From positions 1-53,378 of the forward strand of contig CAMWNG010000007.1 in assembly GCA_947175575.1 (NCBI GenBank): DNA of 53,378 nucleotides. Direction: 5' to 3'. This DNA comes from an uncultured Bacteroidales bacterium (GTDB taxonomy: Bacteria; Bacteroidota; Bacteroidia; Bacteroidales; Muribaculaceae). Below the pieces are notes generated by a model, which had not been told where the DNA came from, searched no databases, and saw nothing but the letters and a program-made list of their open reading frames with translations. A program made the position numbers and the translations under genes. Positions 25,731 through 32,299 of this stretch are shown here, one piece after another (the first letter of the stretch is position 1; every line of letters starts with the position of its first letter).

Positions 25731-25881
25731 AAATGAAACGACAACCTATGCTTTTTCATAGAAAATACTAACACATCATAGTGGAAATAACAAGATCTGG
25801 AATAGACATATTACTCTAACATTAAGTACACAGTATGTTTATATAATACGGCCGGCTTGAGAAAGTCGACCGTGTTATTTT
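25731..25881 (+). ncRNA. Putative small RNA of about 150 nt
   Basis: This stretch is bounded by a well-formed promoter and an intrinsic terminator and contains no ORF of normal size. An internal CTATG/CATAG hairpin with a T-rich loop is visible around 25746-25762. The first bases can also encode a 12-residue peptide, MKRQPMLFHRKY (25733-25771), starting almost at the predicted 5' end. It is not recognised as a known RNA family. It could be a regulatory sRNA, or an attenuated leader of the ROK kinase, although that gene has its own promoter further down. Confidence 0.5.
25844..25881 (+). terminator. Terminator of the small transcript
   Basis: A 15-position stem (25844-25858 with 25863-25877), containing one mismatch and two G-U pairs, GAGA loop, then TTTT. 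No gene ends upstream within 450 bases, so it must serve the small transcript. Confidence 0.7.
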
Positions 25882-25947
25882 AAACTGTATGTATCCTCAC
25901 GACCACTTCGTTCATCCGTGATTTTATACTTTTTTATGATGATTTTA

Positions 25948-25980
25948 TTTGCAACTTAGCTCGGTATTTTGTTAACTTTG
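25948..25980 (+). promoter_or_regulatory. Promoter of the ROK glucokinase
   Basis: TTTG (25948-25951), 21 bases, TAACTTTG (25973-25980). The leader to the ATG would be about 68 nt. Confidence 0.7.
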
Positions 25981-26054
25981 TGGTCGGAAGACAAACTCCT
26001 TACGAGTTCTGATACCTTTTGACGAAAAACATAACTCTTTAACCATAAAACAAG

Positions 26055-27041
26055 ATGAAACCATACGTTCTGGGCATTGACATCGGCGGTACCAACACGG
26101 TTTTCGGTATCGTTGACGCTCGCGGCGTGGTGATAGCAAGTGGATCTATCAAAACCGCGAAACACAGCAAAATCGAAGATTACATTGACGAACTCTATAC
26201 CGAGGCAACCCGCCTGATCAAGGCAAACGATGCCGAAGATAAGATTTACGGTATCGGTGTCGGCGCACCTAACGCCAACTATTACAACGGCATGATCGAA
26301 GGTGCCGTCAATCTTCCCTGGCCTTCTCCGATCCCTCTGGCAAAGCTGATCAGCGATAAGTTCGGCCTCCCCGTAGCCATCACGAATGACGCGAATGCAG
26401 CCGCTATCGGCGAAATGACCTACGGCGCCGCCCGTGGCCTGAAAGACTTCATCATGATCACCCTCGGCACCGGTGTTGGTTCGGGTATCGTGATCAACGG
26501 TCAGGTGGTTTACGGCCACGACGGCTTTGCCGGCGAGCTCGGCCATATCGTCGTTAAACGCAACAACGGCCGTCTCTGCGGTTGCGGACGCACCGGCTGT
26601 CTCGAAGCTTACTGCTCGGCCACGGGTGTTGCGCGCACTGCACGCGAATTCCTTGAAATACGTCAGAACGAACCTTCACTGCTGCGCAACATGCCTATCG
26701 AAGAGATCACCTCGAAGGATGTGTATGACGCTGCCATGAACGGCGACAAGCTGGCCAAGGAAGTGTTCGAATACACCGGTACAATCCTCGGCGAAGCTCT
26801 CGCGGACATGACCGTATTCTCATCGCCTGCCGCATTCATCCTCTTCGGCGGTCTGGCCAAGAGCGGTGAATTGCTCATGAAGCCTCTCCGCGAAGCTATG
26901 GACAAGAATATGATGCCCATCTTCAAGGGCAAACCCAAAGTGCTCCTGTCGGAACTCAAGGAAGCCGATGCCGCCGTTCTCGGCGCCAGCGCACTGGGTT
27001 GGGAAGCCAAGCCTCTCGAATCTGCTCCGGCAGCTAATTGA
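26055..27041 (+). CDS. ROK family glucokinase
   Basis: 328-residue cytosolic sugar kinase. The N-terminal ATP-binding motif is GIDIGGTNTVFGIVD; the catalytic region contains ITNDANAAAIGEMTYGA and GTGVGSGIVINGQVVYG; the ROK zinc/glucose signature is GFAGELGHIVV followed by CGCGRTGCLEAYCS, with all the metal-binding cysteines present. The family phosphorylates glucose or a related hexose or amino sugar; glucokinase is the most likely activity, since Bacteroidetes rely on ROK kinases rather than PTS. It is a single-gene unit with its own promoter and a long bidirectional terminator. Confidence 0.9.
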   Translation: MKPYVLGIDIGGTNTVFGIVDARGVVIASGSIKTAKHSKIEDYIDELYTEATRLIKANDAEDKIYGIGVGAPNANYYNGMIEGAVNLPWPSPIPLAKLISDKFGLPVAITNDANAAAIGEMTYGAARGLKDFIMITLGTGVGSGIVINGQVVYGHDGFAGELGHIVVKRNNGRLCGCGRTGCLEAYCSATGVARTAREFLEIRQNEPSLLRNMPIEEITSKDVYDAAMNGDKLAKEVFEYTGTILGEALADMTVFSSPAAFILFGGLAKSGELLMKPLREAMDKNMMPIFKGKPKVLLSELKEADAAVLGASALGWEAKPLESAPAAN

Positions 27042-27050
27042 TATAATAAA

Positions 27051-27097
27051 AATAAATAACTCAGCCGTTCCCTTGAGGAGCGGCTGAGTTATTTATT
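27051..27097. terminator. Bidirectional terminator after the ROK kinase
   Basis: 17-bp arms (27051-27067 with 27081-27097), with core ACTCAGCCG/CGGCTGAGT and A/T-rich ends, lie between the kinase stop and the stop of the convergent barrel gene. Confidence 0.85.
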
Positions 27098-27110
27098 CTA
27101 TTGAGTTAAC

Positions 27111-27668
27111 TCAGAAGCGATAGCCTATTTTAAGGCCGATGCTTCCCCAGCATGAAGAACTCCTAAAGTGATAATTGCCTAAATCGAGTGAATGACAGAA
27201 TATATAACCGTCGTAAGCCAATGCGCCATATAGATGATTGGTGATATTTACTCCGGCTAAAAGCTGATAAGCTCCTCCAAAGGACCCAAAATTGTCATTG
27301 TACACTGTGCCAATATTGCCACCGACAAATAGACTCTTGTTTCCTGCAAATTCATAAAAGAAATATCGAAAGCCGACTAACGGCCCTACAACTAATGTGG
27401 TCGATGAGCCTTTCGTAGTAGTACCTACAAGAAGCTTTGCGTCGAATGCGCATTTTACACTTGTTGCAATACGATAGCCTACAGCTCCGTTTAACGCAGC
27501 CCCTCCGGACTTAAATACATTGTTCTGCACCACTTCATGTACAGGCATATTGCCTACGGATGCGCCAACACCGATTTCTGCAAAAAAGCCTTTGCGGTTT
27601 GCATTCTGGGCTGTTACTGAGACAGCAAAAATTAGGGCTGAAATTACTATTGCGATTAGTCTTTTCAT
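27111..27668 (-). CDS. Small outer-membrane beta-barrel protein
   Basis: 185 residues from ATG 27668, which begins a clean signal peptide ending VTAQN; a longer frame to 27716 adds residues with no family support and overlaps the upstream gene. The mature part is glycine-rich with alternating beta strands (FFAEIGVGASVGN, ALNGAVGYRIAT, LVVGPLVGFRYFFYE, GSIGLKIGYRF) and ends in Phe, as expected for an 8-stranded outer-membrane barrel (OmpW/PorT-like group). It starts 20 bases after the LRR-caspase stop, so the two proteins are probably made together. The function is unknown. Confidence 0.72.
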   Translation of the reverse strand: MKRLIAIVISALIFAVSVTAQNANRKGFFAEIGVGASVGNMPVHEVVQNNVFKSGGAALNGAVGYRIATSVKCAFDAKLLVGTTTKGSSTTLVVGPLVGFRYFFYEFAGNKSLFVGGNIGTVYNDNFGSFGGAYQLLAGVNITNHLYGALAYDGYIFCHSLDLGNYHFRSSSCWGSIGLKIGYRF

Positions 27669-27688
27669 ATAGAAAAATTTTATCCGGA

Positions 27689-29260
27689 TTATTGATTGAG
27701 TCTCCATATCTGCCATTTTTCGGCTACTGCCGGTGATACGGATACCGTTGGTGTTTGTTCGCGACGGTTTATTCGAAACGCTGATTGATTTACATTGTCG
27801 CGGAGGTATGATTCAAGTTCAGAGAGAGAGGTATTTCCTCGAGTTTCATTTATTTTTTTCAAAAGAAAGTAGGTGAACATTCCATGCCCTTTTTCAGCGT
27901 AAGGGAGAGCCGTCTGATCTGCATTAGTGGCACTGAATACTACAACATTTCCCGAGATGACTTCTTTTTTGGGAGCCAGTTTCACTCCTCGATGACCGTT
28001 TGATGCCATCAACATCCCTCCGTTACGTTCTCCGCCGCTGAAACATGCATCAATAAAGACCACCGCACTTTCGACATCAAGGTCTGCCAAGGCATCGTAA
28101 AGATAGCTTAACGGAATGCACACCGCCGGACTTACACGTGACGCATCTGTTGGAATAAGGTAACTCTCGTGGTTGTTTTCATCGGGTGCGCCATGTCCTG
28201 AATAATAGAATATAACTTTCATTTCGGCACCTTCAATTCTATTGGCAGTCTTTAAATCTTCGATAGCCTCTTTGATAACTCCAGAGGTTGCATCGGTGTA
28301 CATGAAGATATTCTTCCGTGGTATTCCGAGCGTGCGCTGGCAATACAGATTGAAGATGTCGCCGTCATGTATCGCAAACGGAACATTCTCCATTTTGGGA
28401 TAATTTTCGTTTGATATGATTACAGCGTATGTTTTGTCGTTGGATCGATGAGTGAAAGGTATTTTCAGGTCAACATCGTCTGCGACATAAGTTGTAGTGC
28501 CCGGAGATTCGGACGTTATTTCCGCAACCGGGACGGATATTACCGGGTTTGGAGTCTCATTGCTAATGTTGGCATTAACTACAGATGTGGGAGTAGGGAG
28601 GCCTTGCACAGCGCTGGACTTTTCGGCATCCGTATCATAGAATTGAGCCACGATCCCTGCGGGCAGACAGTAATATCCGGCTGTCTGTGTATTAATGAAC
28701 TCCGGCAATTCATATATTACGCTTATATCATTACATTTCTCAAACGCTTTTGCTCCGACTTGCTCGATGGTGACTGGAATACGTAAGGTATTCAGTTTTT
28801 TACAATCCTTGAATGCCTGAGCGCCTATATACCGTACACTACCGGGCAGATCAATGTCTCTGAGCGAAGTACAATTCTCAAATGCCTTGGCACCTATGTT
28901 TTCAACGCCGGACGGAATATTGATTTCCGATAAGGAAGAACAATGTCTGAAGGCACCTTTACCGATACTTTTGAGAGTGGACGGCAAGGAGACTTCGGTT
29001 AGTTCGGTACAATCCGCCAAAGAATTATCTCCTAAGGACGTGATTCCCTCATTAACTGTCACAGTCTTCACTCTTTTGGGATTATAAGGTCGCTCGCCGA
29101 AATCTTTCATATCACCGCTTCCGGTCAAAGTCAAGTTCCCCTGTGTGTCAAGATTCCATTTCACAAATCGGCCGGCTTTCCCGTATGAATCTGCAAAAGT
29201 TACTCCGCACCCGATCAAAGACAATATTATAGTTAAATACGCTATGCGAATAAGTTGCAT
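27689..29260 (-). CDS. Exported leucine-rich-repeat/caspase fusion protein
   Basis: 523 residues. The N-terminal signal region contains LIGC, which could be a lipobox (Cys18), or the signal may be cut after VTFA. Residues about 65-185 are BspA-type (LRR_5) repeats of ~23 residues (ITSLGDNSLADCTELTEVSLPSTL, and four more ending NIGAKAFENC-like). After a ~90-residue linker comes a C14 caspase-like domain (about 285-520), with the catalytic His in YYSGHGAP (~355) and Cys in FIDACFSGG (~404), so both catalytic residues are present. The target is unknown. It may process proteins at the cell surface, while the LRRs bind a partner. It is cotranscribed with a small barrel gene. TACCTTTG (minus, 29304-29297) is the likely -7 box. 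Confidence 0.83.
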   Translation of the reverse strand: MQLIRIAYLTIILSLIGCGVTFADSYGKAGRFVKWNLDTQGNLTLTGSGDMKDFGERPYNPKRVKTVTVNEGITSLGDNSLADCTELTEVSLPSTLKSIGKGAFRHCSSLSEINIPSGVENIGAKAFENCTSLRDIDLPGSVRYIGAQAFKDCKKLNTLRIPVTIEQVGAKAFEKCNDISVIYELPEFINTQTAGYYCLPAGIVAQFYDTDAEKSSAVQGLPTPTSVVNANISNETPNPVISVPVAEITSESPGTTTYVADDVDLKIPFTHRSNDKTYAVIISNENYPKMENVPFAIHDGDIFNLYCQRTLGIPRKNIFMYTDATSGVIKEAIEDLKTANRIEGAEMKVIFYYSGHGAPDENNHESYLIPTDASRVSPAVCIPLSYLYDALADLDVESAVVFIDACFSGGERNGGMLMASNGHRGVKLAPKKEVISGNVVVFSATNADQTALPYAEKGHGMFTYFLLKKINETRGNTSLSELESYLRDNVNQSAFRINRREQTPTVSVSPAVAEKWQIWRLNQ

Positions 29261-29381
29261 GAGTGAGATGTGTTGATTGGATAAGCATTAACTTCGCAAA
29301 GGTACTTAATTTCTCCGAAGAATACTAATAATCAAAGGAAATAATCAATTTTAAGACGAATAGAAATGGTAGAAACGGTAT

Positions 29382-29413
29382 GGCCCCGGCTCGATTGTGC
29401 CGGGGCCTTTTTT
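29382..29413 (+). terminator. Plus-strand terminator without an upstream gene
   Basis: A 9-bp GC-rich stem, GGCCCCGGC/GCCGGGGCC (29382-29390 with 29399-29407), is followed by T6. The minus side has no T tract. The nearest plus-strand gene upstream ends at 27041, beyond a good terminator, so a short unannotated transcript is implied. Confidence 0.7.
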
Positions 29414-29415
29414 GA

Positions 29416-29610
29416 TAAGTAACTCTTAAAAATTAGCTGATATGAATTTGAGTAGGATTGATGCGGGAATTTCTTCGTTGAGAGAAGGAGTGTAGCGAGC
29501 TACACGACTGAACGAAAGGGAGAAAGGCTCCATCAAGACAATCAAAGGCATATCAGCCCGAAGGGTTACAAAAAAAGCCATAATATAAACTAATTTTGAA
29601 GAGTTACTTA
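29416..29610. mobile_element. 195-bp MITE-like palindromic element
   Basis: The ends are 21-base terminal inverted repeats (29416-29436 and 29590-29610) differing at one position; each begins with TAAGTAACTCTT read inward. Inner matching blocks are CTGATATG/CATATCAG (29437-29444 with 29549-29556), and TTCGTT with its complement further in. The apex is GTGTAGC/GCTACAC (29490-29496 with 29499-29505). No transposase is encoded. The terminal TA suggests a TA target duplication of the IS630/mariner type (inference). A structured RNA is the other reading. Confidence 0.55.
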
Positions 29611-29625
29611 AGAGTTATTATGTCG

Positions 29626-30363
29626 CTACATCATTGCCCGGAGGTGCCTCCATAGGAAGTTAGGCACTCGGCGCCATAGTCCGCAGAGTGCCCTCCATCG
29701 CCAGTCGATGGTCGCGGTGTGCTTCTGCCGGAGTATGGCGCGCTCGATCCGCCGTGCGGCATAATCCACATCCATGACCATTGGCAGCCGTGAACGATCC
29801 GGATCCTCCGCCAGCAGAGCGGTATTCATGAATCCCGGCCGGATATCCGTGATCCGGATATTGAGTCCGTGTGCATGAGCGAGCTGGTCTATGGCCTGAA
29901 GATAATTCCACTGATAGCGTTTTGATGCGCTGTATGCAGGCGCGACACCCAGACCCTTCGTGCCGGCGACCGACGTCAGGGCGGCGATCTGTCCACCACC
30001 GTTTTGTGCGAAATATTTGAAAGCTGCCGTCACTATCCGCGTAAAGCCGTCTACGTTTACACCCACGGTGCGCAGTTCTTTTTCTGCGTCGAGTTCCGGA
30101 TTGTGCCATCCGGTGCCCGAGGCGTACAGGAGCACATCCATTCCTCCGCATTTGTCGATAAGGTCATGCAGGTGGTCTACGGCTTCAGGTGTCGAGACAT
30201 CCATAGCTTCCGTATGGATGCTTTCGGGGTAGCGTTCCCTTAGTTGTTCGAGGCGGTCAATTCGTCGTGCAGCCACTCCCACTGTCCAGCCCGATGCAGC
30301 GAAGTCCAGGGCGATTTTTTGCCCCAGACCTGATGATGCGCCTATTATTACGATTCTGTTCAT
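29626..30363 (-). CDS. Short-chain dehydrogenase/reductase
   Basis: 245 residues, a classical SDR by size. It has the cofactor loop GASSGLGQKIA near the N-terminus, an arginine pair after beta-2 (VAARRIDRLE) suggesting NADP preference, and the catalytic YSASK (Tyr-x-x-x-Lys) following TSVAG. The substrate is unknown. It is last in a minus-strand operon after MarR, DsbA-like and metallo-hydrolase genes; its ATG overlaps the previous stop by one base (TAATG), so translation is coupled. Confidence 0.9.
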   Translation of the reverse strand: MNRIVIIGASSGLGQKIALDFAASGWTVGVAARRIDRLEQLRERYPESIHTEAMDVSTPEAVDHLHDLIDKCGGMDVLLYASGTGWHNPELDAEKELRTVGVNVDGFTRIVTAAFKYFAQNGGGQIAALTSVAGTKGLGVAPAYSASKRYQWNYLQAIDQLAHAHGLNIRITDIRPGFMNTALLAEDPDRSRLPMVMDVDYAARRIERAILRQKHTATIDWRWRALCGLWRRVPNFLWRHLRAMM

Positions 30364-30986
30364 TATAGGAGTAATTGTCTTTCTTGTCTCACAGTTATCG
30401 GTGATGAATGTCCCGAAAGCAGAACGGTATCATCCGGCAAAGTAAGGATTTTATTCACAATCGAGTCTTCAAGCTCTCTGCGGTCGCCGCCCGGGAAATG
30501 GGTGAGTCCCGGGCCGTGCTGATAGAGAGTGTCGCCTACGAAGGCCGCATGTTCCTGCTCGCTGTAGAAAGTCACCGACCCGGGTGTGTGCCCCGGTGTA
30601 TGTATAACCTTGAGGCGGAACGAATTGTTTTCTTTCAGCCGGATGTCCTCGCCGTCGTGGAGAAATTCGTAGTGTAGAATCTGTACCGGCTGACCGCTAC
30701 CGGCCGAGAGGTTAAGCCTCATGTCGGTCATATACCGCTCGTCTGCAGGATAAACATAAATCGGTGCTGCAAGCTGTTCACGTAGAATTTCAGCCGCGCC
30801 CATGTGGTCGAAGTGACCGTGGGTCAGGAGAATCTTTTCGATCTTCCATCCGTTTCGGCGTATGACGTCAAGGATTATTCCGGCCTGTGCGCCCGGGTCG
30901 ATCAGGAATCCGGCGCGGCTCACTTCATCGATGTAAAAGTAGGTGTTTTCGGCGAATACGCCTTGCACCTGTAATTCTTTGATCAT
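30363..30986 (-). CDS. MBL-fold metallo-hydrolase (glyoxalase II-like)
   Basis: 207 residues. The metallo-beta-lactamase metal motif is THGHFDHMGA (HxHxDH), with a further ligand in HTPGHTPGSVTFY, an Asp in FVGDTLYQ, and a late His in LSGHSSPIT. All zinc ligands are visible. Small proteins of this kind act as hydroxyacylglutathione-hydrolase-like or persulfide-dioxygenase-like thioesterases. The exact substrate is open. Its location between a DsbA-like oxidoreductase and an SDR gene suggests detoxification or thiol metabolism (inference). Confidence 0.88.
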   Translation of the reverse strand: MIKELQVQGVFAENTYFYIDEVSRAGFLIDPGAQAGIILDVIRRNGWKIEKILLTHGHFDHMGAAEILREQLAAPIYVYPADERYMTDMRLNLSAGSGQPVQILHYEFLHDGEDIRLKENNSFRLKVIHTPGHTPGSVTFYSEQEHAAFVGDTLYQHGPGLTHFPGGDRRELEDSIVNKILTLPDDTVLLSGHSSPITVRQERQLLL

Positions 30987-30998
30987 GGCTGTCTCCTT

Positions 30999-31718
30999 TC
31001 ATCGGTTCCAGTTGATTTGACATCCGTCGGGACCGCAAGTGTGAGTGGGTTCGTTTACATCCGAGGTTGCAGCTTTGAGTTTACGGGCTTTTTCAAGGGC
31101 CATCTTCATTCCCTCCACGGTCATCGCGCCGGGAACTGCGAAGGTGCCGTCGAACACCATATACGGTACGCCGCGCACACCGCGCATCTGAGCCTCTCGT
31201 TCATCGAATCGGACTTCATCGGCATAGCGGTCGCTGTCCAGCACTTCTGTGACCTTTGCGGCATCCATACCGGCCTCGGCTGCGACTGTCTCAAGCACCT
31301 TGCGGTCGGCCAGCACGAGATTCTTGGTGAAGTATGCGTCGAACAGCAGATGATTAAGTTTCTGCACCGTGGCGTAATCGTATTCCGCTTCGGCGAGTTT
31401 CATCAGTCGATGTGCGTCGAAAGTGTTGCTGTATTGTGTTGTGGCATATCTGAAGTCAAGGCCCGCTTCGCGGCCGAGTGCGGAAATTTCTTCGATCTGT
31501 TTTTCTGCCTGGGGCACCGTGAGCCGATATTTCATCGCGAACCGTTCGGGTGTGGTGGTGGTCACTTCACGCGGAGCGGTCGGATCAAGTTCAAAAGCAC
31601 GATAGTCGATTTTGACATCATCCTTGATATCGAGTTGTTCGATGGCCTGTTCGAGGCGTGTTTCACCTATGTAGCAGTAGGGGCAGGCGAAGTCGCTCCA
31701 GATGGTAATGGTAGTCAT
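30999..31718 (-). CDS. DsbA-family (FrnE-like) thiol oxidoreductase
   Basis: 239 residues from ATG 31718, preceded by an AAAGGA ribosome site 6 bases away, an unusual clear Shine-Dalgarno for this genome; an upstream in-frame ATG at 31742 is less likely. The thioredoxin-fold active site CPYC lies at the N-terminus (IWSDFACPYCYIGE), and the conserved cis-Pro loop is GVRGVPYMVFDG. A second cysteine pair, CGPDGC, near the C-terminus is typical of FrnE relatives. There is no signal peptide, so it acts in the cytoplasm, probably on protein or small thiols under oxidative stress. It is cotranscribed with the MarR regulator upstream. Confidence 0.9.
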   Translation of the reverse strand: MTTITIWSDFACPYCYIGETRLEQAIEQLDIKDDVKIDYRAFELDPTAPREVTTTTPERFAMKYRLTVPQAEKQIEEISALGREAGLDFRYATTQYSNTFDAHRLMKLAEAEYDYATVQKLNHLLFDAYFTKNLVLADRKVLETVAAEAGMDAAKVTEVLDSDRYADEVRFDEREAQMRGVRGVPYMVFDGTFAVPGAMTVEGMKMALEKARKLKAATSDVNEPTHTCGPDGCQINWNR

Positions 31719-31738
31719 AATTTTTCCTTTCTTTTGAA

Positions 31739-32176
31739 TCACAGATTGTTATTGATTATTTTTTGTAGTACATTGATCATTGTTTCGATGTCCTCTTTTG
31801 GGGCTATATCTTCCAGCGCCTTATGCCGTTTGCCGGCTATTCTCATTATGACGGGTTCGATTTGGCGGGCCTTGGGCGTGAGCCATACGCAGGTGCATTT
31901 GTGGCTTACACATTCGGTGGTTACCAAACCCTTGTGGGCCAGAGTTCCCACCGTGCGGGATACAGCTCCTTTATCCTTGCCCACCATTTCGCAGATGTCG
32001 CATTGTTGCAGACCGTCGCGGCTGTAAAGCGCGCGGAGGACGAGATATTCGGGAGCTGTTATTCCCGTCGATTCCTGTCTGAGACATTCTTCGAGGCGGC
32101 TTATCAGCCGGTGATAGGCGCTGCCGAGCAGGCATCCTACGTATGGTTTGTCATATGTCGATAGGCTCTGTTTCAT
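31739..32176 (-). CDS. MarR-family regulator, cysteine-rich
   Basis: 145 residues with the MarR winged helix-turn-helix (APEYLVLRALYSRDGLQQCDICEMVGKDKGAVSRTVGTLAHKGLVTTE) and flanking dimerisation helices. The protein has seven cysteines, including a CDIC pair inside the winged helix-turn-helix region, ahead of the recognition segment, and a CVSHKCTC cluster in the wing. That is high for a MarR protein and suggests redox or metal sensing. It is first in an operon with DsbA-like, metallo-hydrolase and SDR genes and probably represses it. Confidence 0.87.
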   Translation of the reverse strand: MKQSLSTYDKPYVGCLLGSAYHRLISRLEECLRQESTGITAPEYLVLRALYSRDGLQQCDICEMVGKDKGAVSRTVGTLAHKGLVTTECVSHKCTCVWLTPKARQIEPVIMRIAGKRHKALEDIAPKEDIETMINVLQKIINNNL

Positions 32177-32299
32177 GTTCGGTTATATAACAACGAGACG
32201 CTGATGATTGTTGACGCGACAACCATTTTTATCCATATTTTGGAACTTTCCGATAAAGAATAAAGAGCACTCCGAAATTTTGGAATGCTCTTTATCACA

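Larger units (their letters stand above)
25368..26054 (+). other. 687-bp intergenic region with a probable small RNA unit
   Basis: Between holA and the ROK kinase lie, in order: the holA terminator (25386-25412); about 280 bases of AT-rich DNA with no supported gene; a strong promoter (25693-25724); a putative small transcript ending in a hairpin terminator (25844-25881); and the promoter of the kinase (25948-25980). Details are in separate entries. Confidence 0.6.
29261..29625. other. 365-bp gene-free stretch
   Basis: It contains the -7 box of the caspase gene (29297-29304, minus), an intrinsic terminator pointing in the plus direction (29382-29413) with no gene upstream of it, and a 195-bp palindromic element (29416-29610). 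No coding frame is supported. Confidence 0.6.

Noticed and set aside
31017-32027. 336-codon plus-strand frame across the DsbA and MarR genes
   Set aside because: It spans two well-supported minus-strand genes and their junction; translation is unrelated to any family I recognise.
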